Source: Pigmentiphaga sp. NML030171 (GTDB taxonomy: Bacteria > Pseudomonadota > Gammaproteobacteria > Burkholderiales > Burkholderiaceae_B). Taken from it: DNA of 64,000 bases. The stretch is taken from positions 21,154 to 85,153 of the forward strand of contig NZ_NINX01000018.1 of NCBI RefSeq assembly GCF_002188635.1, written 5' to 3'. The translations under genes and the position numbers were made by a program. This document shows, one piece after another, positions 50,136 through 57,979 of the stretch (position 1 is its first letter; each line of letters starts with the position of its first letter). Under the pieces are notes generated by a model that was given only the letters and a program-made list of their open reading frames with translations, had not been told where the DNA came from and searched no databases.

Positions 50136-50198
50136 GTTTCAATCATACGATGTACCCATGACAGCGTCATAGATGCCTGCGTGACCAAACGGGCATTT

Positions 50199-50249
50199 AT
50201 GTAACAACCAATGTCCCTCGCTGGATTGATACAAACTCCTCCGTTACAT
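50199..50249. repeat. Spaced inverted repeat upstream of ompR
   Basis: ATGTAAC (50199-50205) and GTTACAT (50243-50249) are inverted copies either side of the spacer before the ompR start. Such paired sites could be response-regulator or other operator half-sites. Support is only the perfect 7-base symmetry and the location. Confidence 0.3.
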
Positions 50250-50256
50250 TCGCGCC

Positions 50257-50985
50257 ATGTCACTAGCCAACGCCCCCAAGAAAATCCTCGTCGTCGACGA
50301 CGACGTGCGGCTGCGCGATCTGCTGCGCCGCTACCTCGCCGAGCAAGGTTTCTCCGTCTGGGTCGCGGAAAACGCCCAGACCATGAACAAGCTCTGGCAG
50401 CGCGAGCGTTTCGACCTGCTCGTGCTCGACCTGATGCTGCCGGGCGAGGATGGCCTGTCGATCTGTCGCCGCCTGCGCGGCGCCCGCGACAGCACCCCCA
50501 TCATCATGCTGACGGCCAAGGCCGAGGACGTCGACCGCATCGTCGGGCTGGAGATGGGCGCGGACGACTACCTGCCCAAGCCCTTCAACCCCCGGGAACT
50601 GCTGGCCCGCGTCAACGCGGTGCTGCGCCGCCGGGGCCCCGAAGAGCATCCGGGCGCGCCCAGCCAGGACAATGAATCGGTTACGTTCGGCCCCTATGTG
50701 CTGAACCTGGCGACCCGCACCCTCACGCGCGACAACGAGCCGGTGGCGCTGACCACGGGCGAATTCTCCGTGCTCAAGGTCTTCGCCCGCCATCCCAAGA
50801 TCCCGCTGTCGCGGGACAAGCTGATGGAACTGGCGCGCGGCCGGGAATACGAAGCCTTCGATCGCAGCCTGGACGTGCAGATCTCCCGACTGCGCAAGCT
50901 GATCGAACCCGATCCGGCCAAACCTGTATTCATCCAGACGGTATGGGGCCTCGGCTACGTATTCGTACCCGATGGGGGCAGTTGA
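50257..50985 (+). CDS. ompR: OmpR-family response regulator (OmpR/RisA-like)
   Basis: A 242-aa DNA-binding response regulator. The receiver domain has acidic residues VVDDD, the phosphoacceptor Asp58 in LLVLDLMLPG, and Lys in LPKPF. The winged-helix domain ends in SLDVQISRLRKLIEPDPAKPVFIQTVWGLGYVF. It sits 17 bases before its histidine kinase gene. Strong similarity to OmpR and the Bordetella context make RisA a possible name; I cannot separate these without alignment. Confidence 0.92.
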   Translation: MSLANAPKKILVVDDDVRLRDLLRRYLAEQGFSVWVAENAQTMNKLWQRERFDLLVLDLMLPGEDGLSICRRLRGARDSTPIIMLTAKAEDVDRIVGLEMGADDYLPKPFNPRELLARVNAVLRRRGPEEHPGAPSQDNESVTFGPYVLNLATRTLTRDNEPVALTTGEFSVLKVFARHPKIPLSRDKLMELARGREYEAFDRSLDVQISRLRKLIEPDPAKPVFIQTVWGLGYVFVPDGGS

Positions 50986-51002
50986 TCCGCTCGTAGGCAT
51001 TC

Positions 51003-52364
51003 ATGTCGGTCGCCCTGCGCGTCGCGTCCAGGCTGGGTCTGTTCAGCCGGACCTTCCTTTTGCTCACCGTCCTGATGACGGCAAGCCTGGCAGCGTGGCT
51101 CCAGGCCTTCCGCAGCATGGAGGTCGAGCCGCGCGCGCAGCAGGTGGCCCAGCAGATCGTCACCGTCGTCAACATCACGCGCGCCGCGCTGATCCACTCC
51201 GCGCCGCAGGAGCGCCGCTACCTGCTGCTCGATCTGGCCACCAACGAAGGCATCCAGATCTACCCGCACGAAAAGGATGACATCACCGTCCGCCTGCCCG
51301 ACCGCCAGGTCCTGCAGCGGGTCGAAGAACAGGTGATCGATCGCCTGGGGCCCGAAACCGTCGTGGCCTGGGAAGTCAACCGCATCCCCGGCCTTTGGGT
51401 CAGTTTTTCCATAGACGATGACGACTACTGGATGGTGGTCGAACGCGACCGGGCCGAACGCGTGCCCGGGGTCGAGTGGCTGGGCTGGGGCGCGGCCGCC
51501 CTGCTGCTGTCGCTGCTGGGCGCGGCGGTCATCGTCGGCTTCGTCAACCGGCCCCTGTCGCGCCTGTCGCGCGCCACGTTGGCCCTGTCGCGCGGCGAAA
51601 CCCCGCCGCCGCTGCCGGAGAGCGGTCCCGAGGAAATCCGGCGGGTCAACACCAACTTCAACCGCATGGTCGAGGAACTGGACCGCGCCGAGGCGGATCG
51701 CGCGCTGATGCTGGCGGGCATCTCGCACGACCTGCGCACCCCGCTGGCCCGGCTGCGGCTGGAAATCGAGCTGAGCGGGGTCTCCGAAGCCAGCCGCGAC
51801 GCCGTGGACGAGGATCTTGCCCAGATCGACCGCACCATCGGGCAGTTCATGGAATACGCCCGCCCGGCCAGCGCCCCCGACCGCAACACCAACATTTCCG
51901 AGCTCGTCTCCGAGATGGTCGAGCGCGAATGCAGCCATACCGAGACGCTGGGCGGCTCGCTGCAGGTCACGATCACGCCCAACCTGTGGGCTCGCATCGC
52001 CGCCGCCGACCTGCAGCGGGTCGTGGGCAACCTGCTCGAGAACGCGCGGCGCTACGGCCACAAGCCGGGCGAAGCGCCCCACATCGACCTGACCGTCAGC
52101 AGCCAGGGCGCCAACGTCCTGATCGACGTGTCCGACCACGGCCCCGGCGTCAAGGCCGAGGACGTGCCCCGGCTCACGCGCCCGTTCACCCGGGGCTCCG
52201 ATGCACGCACCAACGCCGGCGGCGCCGGACTGGGCCTGGCCATCGTCAAGCGGCTGCTGCAACGCGCAGGTGGTACCCTAAACCTCCTGAACCGGGATGG
52301 CGGGGGCCTGACCGCCCGCATCACCCTGCCGGCCTCCTCGCAGAAATCGGCCGACGCCAAGTAG
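51003..52364 (+). CDS. envZ: EnvZ/RisS-like sensor histidine kinase
   Basis: A 453-aa inner-membrane kinase partner of the upstream regulator. Two membrane segments (about residues 14-34 and 160-182) frame a periplasmic domain of roughly 125 residues. A HAMP region follows, then the H box AGISHDLRTPLARLR with His242 as phosphorylation site. The N, G1 and G2 boxes are NLLENARRYGH, DHGPGVKAEDV and GGAGLGLAIVKRL. In Bordetella the equivalent pair senses intracellular or acidic conditions; the signal here is unknown. Confidence 0.92.
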   Translation: MSVALRVASRLGLFSRTFLLLTVLMTASLAAWLQAFRSMEVEPRAQQVAQQIVTVVNITRAALIHSAPQERRYLLLDLATNEGIQIYPHEKDDITVRLPDRQVLQRVEEQVIDRLGPETVVAWEVNRIPGLWVSFSIDDDDYWMVVERDRAERVPGVEWLGWGAAALLLSLLGAAVIVGFVNRPLSRLSRATLALSRGETPPPLPESGPEEIRRVNTNFNRMVEELDRAEADRALMLAGISHDLRTPLARLRLEIELSGVSEASRDAVDEDLAQIDRTIGQFMEYARPASAPDRNTNISELVSEMVERECSHTETLGGSLQVTITPNLWARIAAADLQRVVGNLLENARRYGHKPGEAPHIDLTVSSQGANVLIDVSDHGPGVKAEDVPRLTRPFTRGSDARTNAGGAGLGLAIVKRLLQRAGGTLNLLNRDGGGLTARITLPASSQKSADAK

Positions 52365-52413
52365 GCGGCATCGGCCATCGGCGCGCGGAGCCGGCGCTGT
52401 CCGAGGAGCGTGC

Positions 52414-52971
52414 ATGAAAACCATCGGAGCCAAGCTCGAACCTTTCAAGGTGCATGGCGTCAAGCCAGGCTTCAACCAAGCCGAGGAAAACGGCGCCTCG
52501 GCCTTCGAGACCCTGAGCGAAACCTCGTTTCCAGGCAAGTGGAAGGTCATCTATTTCACTCCCAAGGATTTCTCCGACATCTGCGCCACCGAGATCGAGG
52601 GCTACGCGGCACTGGCCGAGCCCCTGGCACAACGCGGCGCCGTGCTGATGGGCGGATCCGTCGACAATGAGTACGCCAAGCTGGCGTGGCGCCGCGCGGT
52701 GCCCGCGCTGGCGAACCTGAACCACTACCAATTCGCCGACAGCGCGGGCGCGCTGGTGGATCAACTGGGCATCCGGGACCGCAACGAGGGCGTGGCGCTG
52801 CGCGCCACCTTCATCGTCGATCCGGACAACACCATCCAGCACGTGTCGGTGAACAACCTCAAGGTCGGCCGCTGCCCGGAAGAAACGCTGCGGGTGCTCG
52901 ACGCCCTGCTGACCGGCCAGTTCTGCCCCGCGAACCGCCCCGTCGGCGACCCGCCCTCGAAAAAATCCTGA
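52414..52971 (+). CDS. Two-Cys peroxiredoxin, AhpC-like
   Basis: A 185-aa AhpC/Prx1-family thiol peroxidase. The peroxidatic Cys57 is in TPKDFSDICATEI, a variant of the usual FTFVCPTE. The resolving Cys171 is in QFCPANRPVGDPP near the C terminus, as in AhpC. ATFIVDPDNTIQHVS is conserved. It lies 49 bases after the sensor kinase gene and two bases before the next gene, so it may be co-transcribed with the two-component system. Confidence 0.9.
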   Translation: MKTIGAKLEPFKVHGVKPGFNQAEENGASAFETLSETSFPGKWKVIYFTPKDFSDICATEIEGYAALAEPLAQRGAVLMGGSVDNEYAKLAWRRAVPALANLNHYQFADSAGALVDQLGIRDRNEGVALRATFIVDPDNTIQHVSVNNLKVGRCPEETLRVLDALLTGQFCPANRPVGDPPSKKS

Positions 52972-52973
52972 AC

Positions 52974-53411
52974 ATGCCGCACGTATTCGTCTACGGCACG
53001 CTGCGTCGCGGCGAGATCAACGACATCGAGCGCCTGGCGCGCCGATTGATGCTGTCCCCGCCCCTGCTGCTGGGCGAGGCGCGCGTGCGCGGCCGCCTGG
53101 TCGATTTCGGCGACTGGCCGGGACTGGTCGAGGACGGCGATGCGCGGATACTGGGCGAGGTCTACGTGGTGGACGACCCGCTGCTGGCGGCCATGGACGC
53201 GGTCGAGGAATACGATCCGGACGGCGGTTCGCTGTTCGTGCGCCGCCCGGTGGATCTTCAGGTGGCGGGACAGGCGCTGTGCTGCCACTACTATCCGATC
53301 GAACCGCGCCTGATGGGGGGCGCCGTCCCCATCGACCATGACGACTGGGTCGCGTACCGCCTGGCGCGCGACACGGGGCGCGCGGACAGGATCCGGCAGG
53401 CCGCGGGCTGA
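52974..53411 (+). CDS. Gamma-glutamylcyclotransferase-like (AIG2/GGCT) protein
   Basis: A 145-aa protein of the GGCT/AIG2 fold. The N-terminal substrate loop HVFVYGTLRRGEIN and the Glu-containing VEEYDPDGGSLFVRRPVDL are family features. Members convert gamma-glutamyl amines or peptides to 5-oxoproline. It begins two bases after the peroxiredoxin stop and converges with relA 15 bases later. The actual substrate is unknown. Confidence 0.85.
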   Translation: MPHVFVYGTLRRGEINDIERLARRLMLSPPLLLGEARVRGRLVDFGDWPGLVEDGDARILGEVYVVDDPLLAAMDAVEEYDPDGGSLFVRRPVDLQVAGQALCCHYYPIEPRLMGGAVPIDHDDWVAYRLARDTGRADRIRQAAG

Positions 53412-53426
53412 GCCCCGTCCGCAAGG

Positions 53427-55661
53427 TCAGCGCCGGTCGGCTTCCAGGACGCCGGGTACTTCGCGTATGCCCGCCAGCGCCCGCACCAGGTGCTCGCCGT
53501 TGCCGACCTCGGCGGTGAAGACCATGCGGGCGATTCCCTGCCGGCTTTGCGTGTTGACGCCGATGACGTTGATGCGCTGGCGTGCGAAGACTTCCGAGAT
53601 ATCGCGCAGGAGTCCGTGGCGGTCGTTCGCCAGCACGACGATGTCAACCGGATACACCGCGTCGCGCGTATCGCCCCAGGTCACGTCGATGACGCGCTCG
53701 GGCTCGCGCGCGGCCAGCGAGCGGAAGCTCTTGCAATCGCAGCGGTGGATGGAGACTCCCCTGCCGCGCGTCACGAAGCCCGAGATGAGGTCGGGCGGCG
53801 CCGGCCTGCAGCACTTGGCCAGCTGCGTCAGCAGCGCATCCACGCCCACCACCAGCACGCCGCTCTTGCCCGCATGGACCGCGCTTTCCGGCCGGCTGTC
53901 GCGCGTGAGTGCGGACAGGTCGGGGCCGGCGTCGGGCGGCGGCGCCTCGAAGGCAGCCGCGACGTGCCGCAGGCTGAATTCGTCCTTGGCCAGCGCGACG
54001 TACAGGTCCTCGGTGCACGCGAAGCCCAGTTGCTGGGCCAGCGATTCGAGGTTGGTCGCGGTCTTGCCCAGGCGCTGCAATTCCTTTTCCAGCATGCCCT
54101 GGCCCTGGGCAATGCGCTCCTGGATGTCGATGGCGTTGAACCAGGCGCGCACCTTGGCACGCGAACGCTGGCTGGCCAGATAGTTCAGTTGGGGATTGAG
54201 CCAGTCGCGCGACGGGCCGCCGGACTTGGTCGCGATGATCTCCACCGTCTGGCCGGTGGCCAGGCGGGTGTTGAGCGGCACCATGACCCCGTCCACCCGC
54301 GCGCCGCGACAGCGATGACCGAGATCGGTATGGACCTGGTAGGCGAAGTCCACCGGCGTCGCGCCCGGCGGCAGCTCTATCACCCGCGCCTGCGGCGTCA
54401 ACACGTAGATGTTGTCGACCAGCGTGTCGAGAGCGGCCTGGCCTATCTGGTCGTCGACCTGGACATCGGCCTTCCAGGCCAGCAATTGACGTATCCAGCT
54501 GAGCTTGCGATCGTATTCCGAATCGGCGCTGACCTGCCCGCCCTTGGCGCCCGCTTCCTTGTAGCGCCAATGCGCCGCCATCCCGAATTCGGCGAACTGG
54601 TGCATCTCGCGCGTGCGGATCTGCACCTCGAAAGGCCGTCCGTCATGGTCGTAGACCACCGTGTGCAGCGACCGGTAGCCATTGGGCTTGGGCCGCGAGA
54701 TGTAGTCGTCGAACTCGTCGGGAACGGGCGTCCACAGGTGGTGCACCAGCCCCAGCACCGTGTAGCAGGTACGGATGTCCTCGACGATGATGCGCAGCGC
54801 GCGCAGGTCGTACAAACCGGCGAAATCCAGGCGCCGGTTGCGCATCTTGTTCCAGATGCTGTAGATGTGCTTGGGCCGGCCGGTGACGTCGGCCTCGATG
54901 CCCGCGCTTGCCAATGCCTGGCGCACCCGGGCGATGGCGTCGGCGATGAAGGCTTCGCGTTCGGCGCGCTTTTCCTCGAGCAGGTGGGCGATTTCCTTGT
55001 AGCGGACCGGCTCCAGGAACCGGAAGGCCAGGTCCTCCATTTCCCACTTGACCTGCCAGATGCCCAGGCGGTTGGCCAGGGGCGCGTAGAGTTCCAGCGT
55101 CTCGCGCGACAGCGCCTCGGGCAGCGGCACCTTGTGCTGGGCGTGCCAGCGCAGGGTTTGCAGGCGCGACGCCAGCCGCATCAGGACGATGCGCAGGTCG
55201 GCCGCCATGGCCAGCAGCATCTTGCGCAGCATCTCGGCCTGCGCGCCGCTGCCGGCCGACGCATCGCTGGCGTCGCGGGTGACCTGGCCCAGGCGGATCA
55301 GGGCGCGATAGCCATGCACCAGCTTGCCGATCTCGGGACCGAACTGCAGCGTGACCGGATCCTTGTGCGGATTGGCGCTGACGTCGCGGTCGCCCACGGC
55401 GATCGCCAGCAGCGCCGCCATGCGGGTATGGCCATCCACCTGGAGTCCCGCCAGGATCGCGACCACGCCCGCCGCGTGCTCGGCCCAGCCCTCGCCCTCG
55501 GGCACGGCCGGCTCGCGCGCATAGCGGGGAAACGACCATTCGAGCGCCTTGCGCAAGTCCAGTCGCGCCGCCTCCGACAGGCCGGCATTGGCCGCCTGTT
55601 GCCAGTCGGGGCCGAAGGTCGCCGACAGGTTCGCGGAAGTCTCGGGAGCGGATGAGTTCAT
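53427..55661 (-). CDS. relA: (p)ppGpp synthetase RelA
   Basis: A 744-aa long RSH protein starting MNSSAPETSA. The N-terminal hydrolase domain is degenerate: the HD pair is replaced (IAVGDRD), so hydrolysis should be absent. The synthetase domain has the RelA-type acidic EFDDYISRPKPNGYRSLHT rather than the RFKD of bifunctional enzymes. TGS (VYVLTPQARVIELPPGATPVDFAYQVHTD-like) and a C-terminal ACT domain follow. It makes (p)ppGpp on stalled ribosomes. A SpoT should exist elsewhere to degrade it. Confidence 0.95.
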   Translation of the reverse strand: MNSSAPETSANLSATFGPDWQQAANAGLSEAARLDLRKALEWSFPRYAREPAVPEGEGWAEHAAGVVAILAGLQVDGHTRMAALLAIAVGDRDVSANPHKDPVTLQFGPEIGKLVHGYRALIRLGQVTRDASDASAGSGAQAEMLRKMLLAMAADLRIVLMRLASRLQTLRWHAQHKVPLPEALSRETLELYAPLANRLGIWQVKWEMEDLAFRFLEPVRYKEIAHLLEEKRAEREAFIADAIARVRQALASAGIEADVTGRPKHIYSIWNKMRNRRLDFAGLYDLRALRIIVEDIRTCYTVLGLVHHLWTPVPDEFDDYISRPKPNGYRSLHTVVYDHDGRPFEVQIRTREMHQFAEFGMAAHWRYKEAGAKGGQVSADSEYDRKLSWIRQLLAWKADVQVDDQIGQAALDTLVDNIYVLTPQARVIELPPGATPVDFAYQVHTDLGHRCRGARVDGVMVPLNTRLATGQTVEIIATKSGGPSRDWLNPQLNYLASQRSRAKVRAWFNAIDIQERIAQGQGMLEKELQRLGKTATNLESLAQQLGFACTEDLYVALAKDEFSLRHVAAAFEAPPPDAGPDLSALTRDSRPESAVHAGKSGVLVVGVDALLTQLAKCCRPAPPDLISGFVTRGRGVSIHRCDCKSFRSLAAREPERVIDVTWGDTRDAVYPVDIVVLANDRHGLLRDISEVFARQRINVIGVNTQSRQGIARMVFTAEVGNGEHLVRALAGIREVPGVLEADRR

Positions 55662-55744
55662 GGTCTTACACTTGGGGCGATGCCGGCCCTTCCTGGCCGC
55701 CGGCACGGTACTCTAGTCGCTTATCCACCAGGGAAGTTCATTGT

Positions 55745-56599
55745 ATGTTGGGATGGCTGTTTGCCCGCGGCGCATCGAAGCACCGCGTGGCGCAGATGCA
55801 GGCTCGCATCAATCCGGAATTATGGACCCAAACGCTGGCCTCGCATGCATTCCTCGCGCGCCTGACCGAGGACGAACGCGACACGCTGCGGGAGCGGGCC
55901 GCGTGGTTCCTGGCCAGCAAGACCATGACCGGCGCGGCCGGCCAGGTCCTGACCGACGAGATCCGCCTGTCCATCGCGGTACAGGCCTGCCTGCCCATCC
56001 TGTACCTGGATCCGGGCCTGTACGAGGGATGGTCCGAGGTCATCGTCTATCCGGGCGGATTCCTGATCCCCCGCTCCGACGTGGACGAGGACGGCGTGGT
56101 GCACGAATATGTCGAGGAAGCCGCCGGCGAAGCCTGGGACGGCGGTCCCATCGTGCTGTCCTGGGAGGATGCCAGTCCCGGCCTCGAACGGCCGGCGGGC
56201 TTCAACGTGGTCATCCACGAATTCGCCCACAAGCTCGACCTGCAATACGGCCAGGCCGACGGCATGCCCAGCCTGCACGCGCATGCCGGGATACGGCCCA
56301 GGCTGTGGCGCAGCGTGCTGGAGCGCAGCTACGACGCGCTGCTGGCCCGGCTGGAGGAAATCGAGGCGGCCATCCCGGCCGACGTGGATCCGGAATCCGA
56401 GGAAGCGGACCACTGGTATGCGCAGCTGCCGCTGGATCCGTACGCGGCCACGGACGAGGCCGAGTTCTTCGCCGTCAGTTCCGAGGCCTTCTTCGTGCAT
56501 CCCGAGCCGCTGTGGCGCGCGATGCCCGAATGGTATGCGCTGCTGTCGCAGTACTACCGGCAGGACCCGCTGGGCGCCGGGCCCGCGCTGCCCCGCTGA
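55745..56599 (+). CDS. mtfA: M90-family zinc peptidase MtfA
   Basis: A 284-aa zinc-regulated aminopeptidase that in E. coli binds and inactivates Mlc and so affects the glucose PTS. The metal motif is VIHEFAHKLDLQ with the first His at residue 158. VSSEAFFVHP supplies the distal Glu. The ATG at 55745 starts MLGWLFARGASKH; upstream in-frame codons overlap the relA promoter region. It converges with the RidA gene. Confidence 0.92.
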   Translation: MLGWLFARGASKHRVAQMQARINPELWTQTLASHAFLARLTEDERDTLRERAAWFLASKTMTGAAGQVLTDEIRLSIAVQACLPILYLDPGLYEGWSEVIVYPGGFLIPRSDVDEDGVVHEYVEEAAGEAWDGGPIVLSWEDASPGLERPAGFNVVIHEFAHKLDLQYGQADGMPSLHAHAGIRPRLWRSVLERSYDALLARLEEIEAAIPADVDPESEEADHWYAQLPLDPYAATDEAEFFAVSSEAFFVHPEPLWRAMPEWYALLSQYYRQDPLGAGPALPR

Positions 56600-56628
56600 G
56601 CGGACGGCGGGCGGCCGGCGGACCGGGA

Positions 56629-56976
56629 TCAGACCGCGGCAGTGACGACGATCTCGACCTTGTATTCAGGCGCGGCCAGCTTGGCCTCGACCGTGGCGCG
56701 GGCGGGCGTGTGGCCGGCAGGCACCCAGGCGTCCCAGACCGAGTTCATCGCGGCGAAGTCGGCGATGTCGGCCAGGAAGATCTGTGCGCGCAGGATGCGG
56801 GTCTTGTCGGTGCCGGCGGCGGCCAGCAGCTTGTCGATGGCGGCCAGCACCTGGCGGGTCTGGTCCGCCGGATCCTTCGAGGGATCCTCGGCCACCTGGC
56901 CGGCCAGGTAGGCCACGCCGCCGTGCACGACCATTTCGGACATGCGCTTGCCGACACTGAAACGCTCGATGCTCAT
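56629..56976 (-). CDS. RidA/YjgF-family protein
   Basis: A 115-aa trimeric RidA-superfamily enzyme that hydrolyses reactive enamines and imines formed by PLP enzymes. AYLAGQVAEDPSKD and QVLAAIDKLLAAAGTDKTRI are family parts. The C-terminal PEYKVEIVVTAAV carries the usual Glu, but the catalytic Arg context (ARATVEAKLA) differs from archetypal RidA, so it may be an Rid2-Rid7 type. The ATG at 56976 is chosen; it lies about 60 bases after the hydrolase gene. Confidence 0.88.
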   Translation of the reverse strand: MSIERFSVGKRMSEMVVHGGVAYLAGQVAEDPSKDPADQTRQVLAAIDKLLAAAGTDKTRILRAQIFLADIADFAAMNSVWDAWVPAGHTPARATVEAKLAAPEYKVEIVVTAAV

Positions 56977-57036
56977 GATGTTTTCCTCTTTGTGGAGCAG
57001 ATTCGGAGCCGCAAGCATAGCAGGCGGCGATGGCCG

Positions 57037-57933
57037 CTAGTCGCGCAGGAAACCGTCCACCAGGTCCAGTTGGGCGGACGTCATGAAGGTGGGCGCATGC
57101 CCGACGCCGGCGACGTCGACGCGCCGCGCATGGGGATTGCGGGCCAGCATCGCCGCCACGGTATCCTGGGTGAGCAGGTCGGAATGTTCGCCGCGCACGA
57201 TCAGGATGGGACATTCTATGTTGGTGTAGACGTGCCACAGCGCCGCCTCGGCCGCGATGGCCGTGGCGGGATCCATGGCCGCGAAGGCCTCGGCGATGGC
57301 GGGATCGTAGTGCATGGTCCAGGGCCCGGCCGGACCGTCGACCTGCCGCACCACGTGCCGGGTCAGTTCGTCCCACTGTTCCTGGGTATGCGGACCGAAC
57401 GAGGCCGATACCGTGCTCACGTAGGCCCGCGCCTCCTCGAAGCTGCCAAAGGCCGGCGCCTTGCCCACGTACTGCGCGATGCGCGCCAGCGCGGCGGGAT
57501 CCAGGTGCGGCCCCACGTCGTTCAGCACCAGCTTGTCGATGGGGGACGCCTCCAGGCCCGCCAGCGCCATGCCGATCAGGCCGCCCAGCGAGGTTCCGAA
57601 CCAGTGCAGGGTCTCGGCCTGCACGCGGGCCAGCAACGGCATCATGTCCGCCACGTATTGCGGTACGGTGTAATAGGCCGGGTTGGACAGCCAGTCCGAG
57701 CGGCCACGGCCCACCACGTCCGGGCAGACCACGCGATAGCGGCCGGCCATGCGCCGCGCCAGCGCGTCGAAATCGCGACCCGAGCGGGTCAGGCCGTGCG
57801 CGCAGACCAGCACGTGGTCGTTGGACGGATCGCCCCATTCCCAGTACGCCATGCGATGCAGGCCCGCCGGGCTCAGGCAGGTCACGAACTCCAGGCGGGG
57901 CTGGAGGGAATCGGGCGAGGCATCGTGGTTCAT
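57037..57933 (-). CDS. Alpha/beta-fold hydrolase
   Basis: A 298-aa alpha/beta hydrolase. The oxyanion loop is VCAHGLTRSGRDF, the nucleophile elbow WFGTSLGGLIGM (Ser), with acid and base in RGEHSDLL and GVGHAPTF. It is a cytoplasmic esterase, lactonase or C-C hydrolase with unknown substrate. It lies between comEC and the RidA gene on the same strand. Confidence 0.88.
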   Translation of the reverse strand: MNHDASPDSLQPRLEFVTCLSPAGLHRMAYWEWGDPSNDHVLVCAHGLTRSGRDFDALARRMAGRYRVVCPDVVGRGRSDWLSNPAYYTVPQYVADMMPLLARVQAETLHWFGTSLGGLIGMALAGLEASPIDKLVLNDVGPHLDPAALARIAQYVGKAPAFGSFEEARAYVSTVSASFGPHTQEQWDELTRHVVRQVDGPAGPWTMHYDPAIAEAFAAMDPATAIAAEAALWHVYTNIECPILIVRGEHSDLLTQDTVAAMLARNPHARRVDVAGVGHAPTFMTSAQLDLVDGFLRD

Positions 57934-57979
57934 GAAGGCATTCCTTGCTGGGCCGGACCCGGGATTGTAGCCACCGCCG

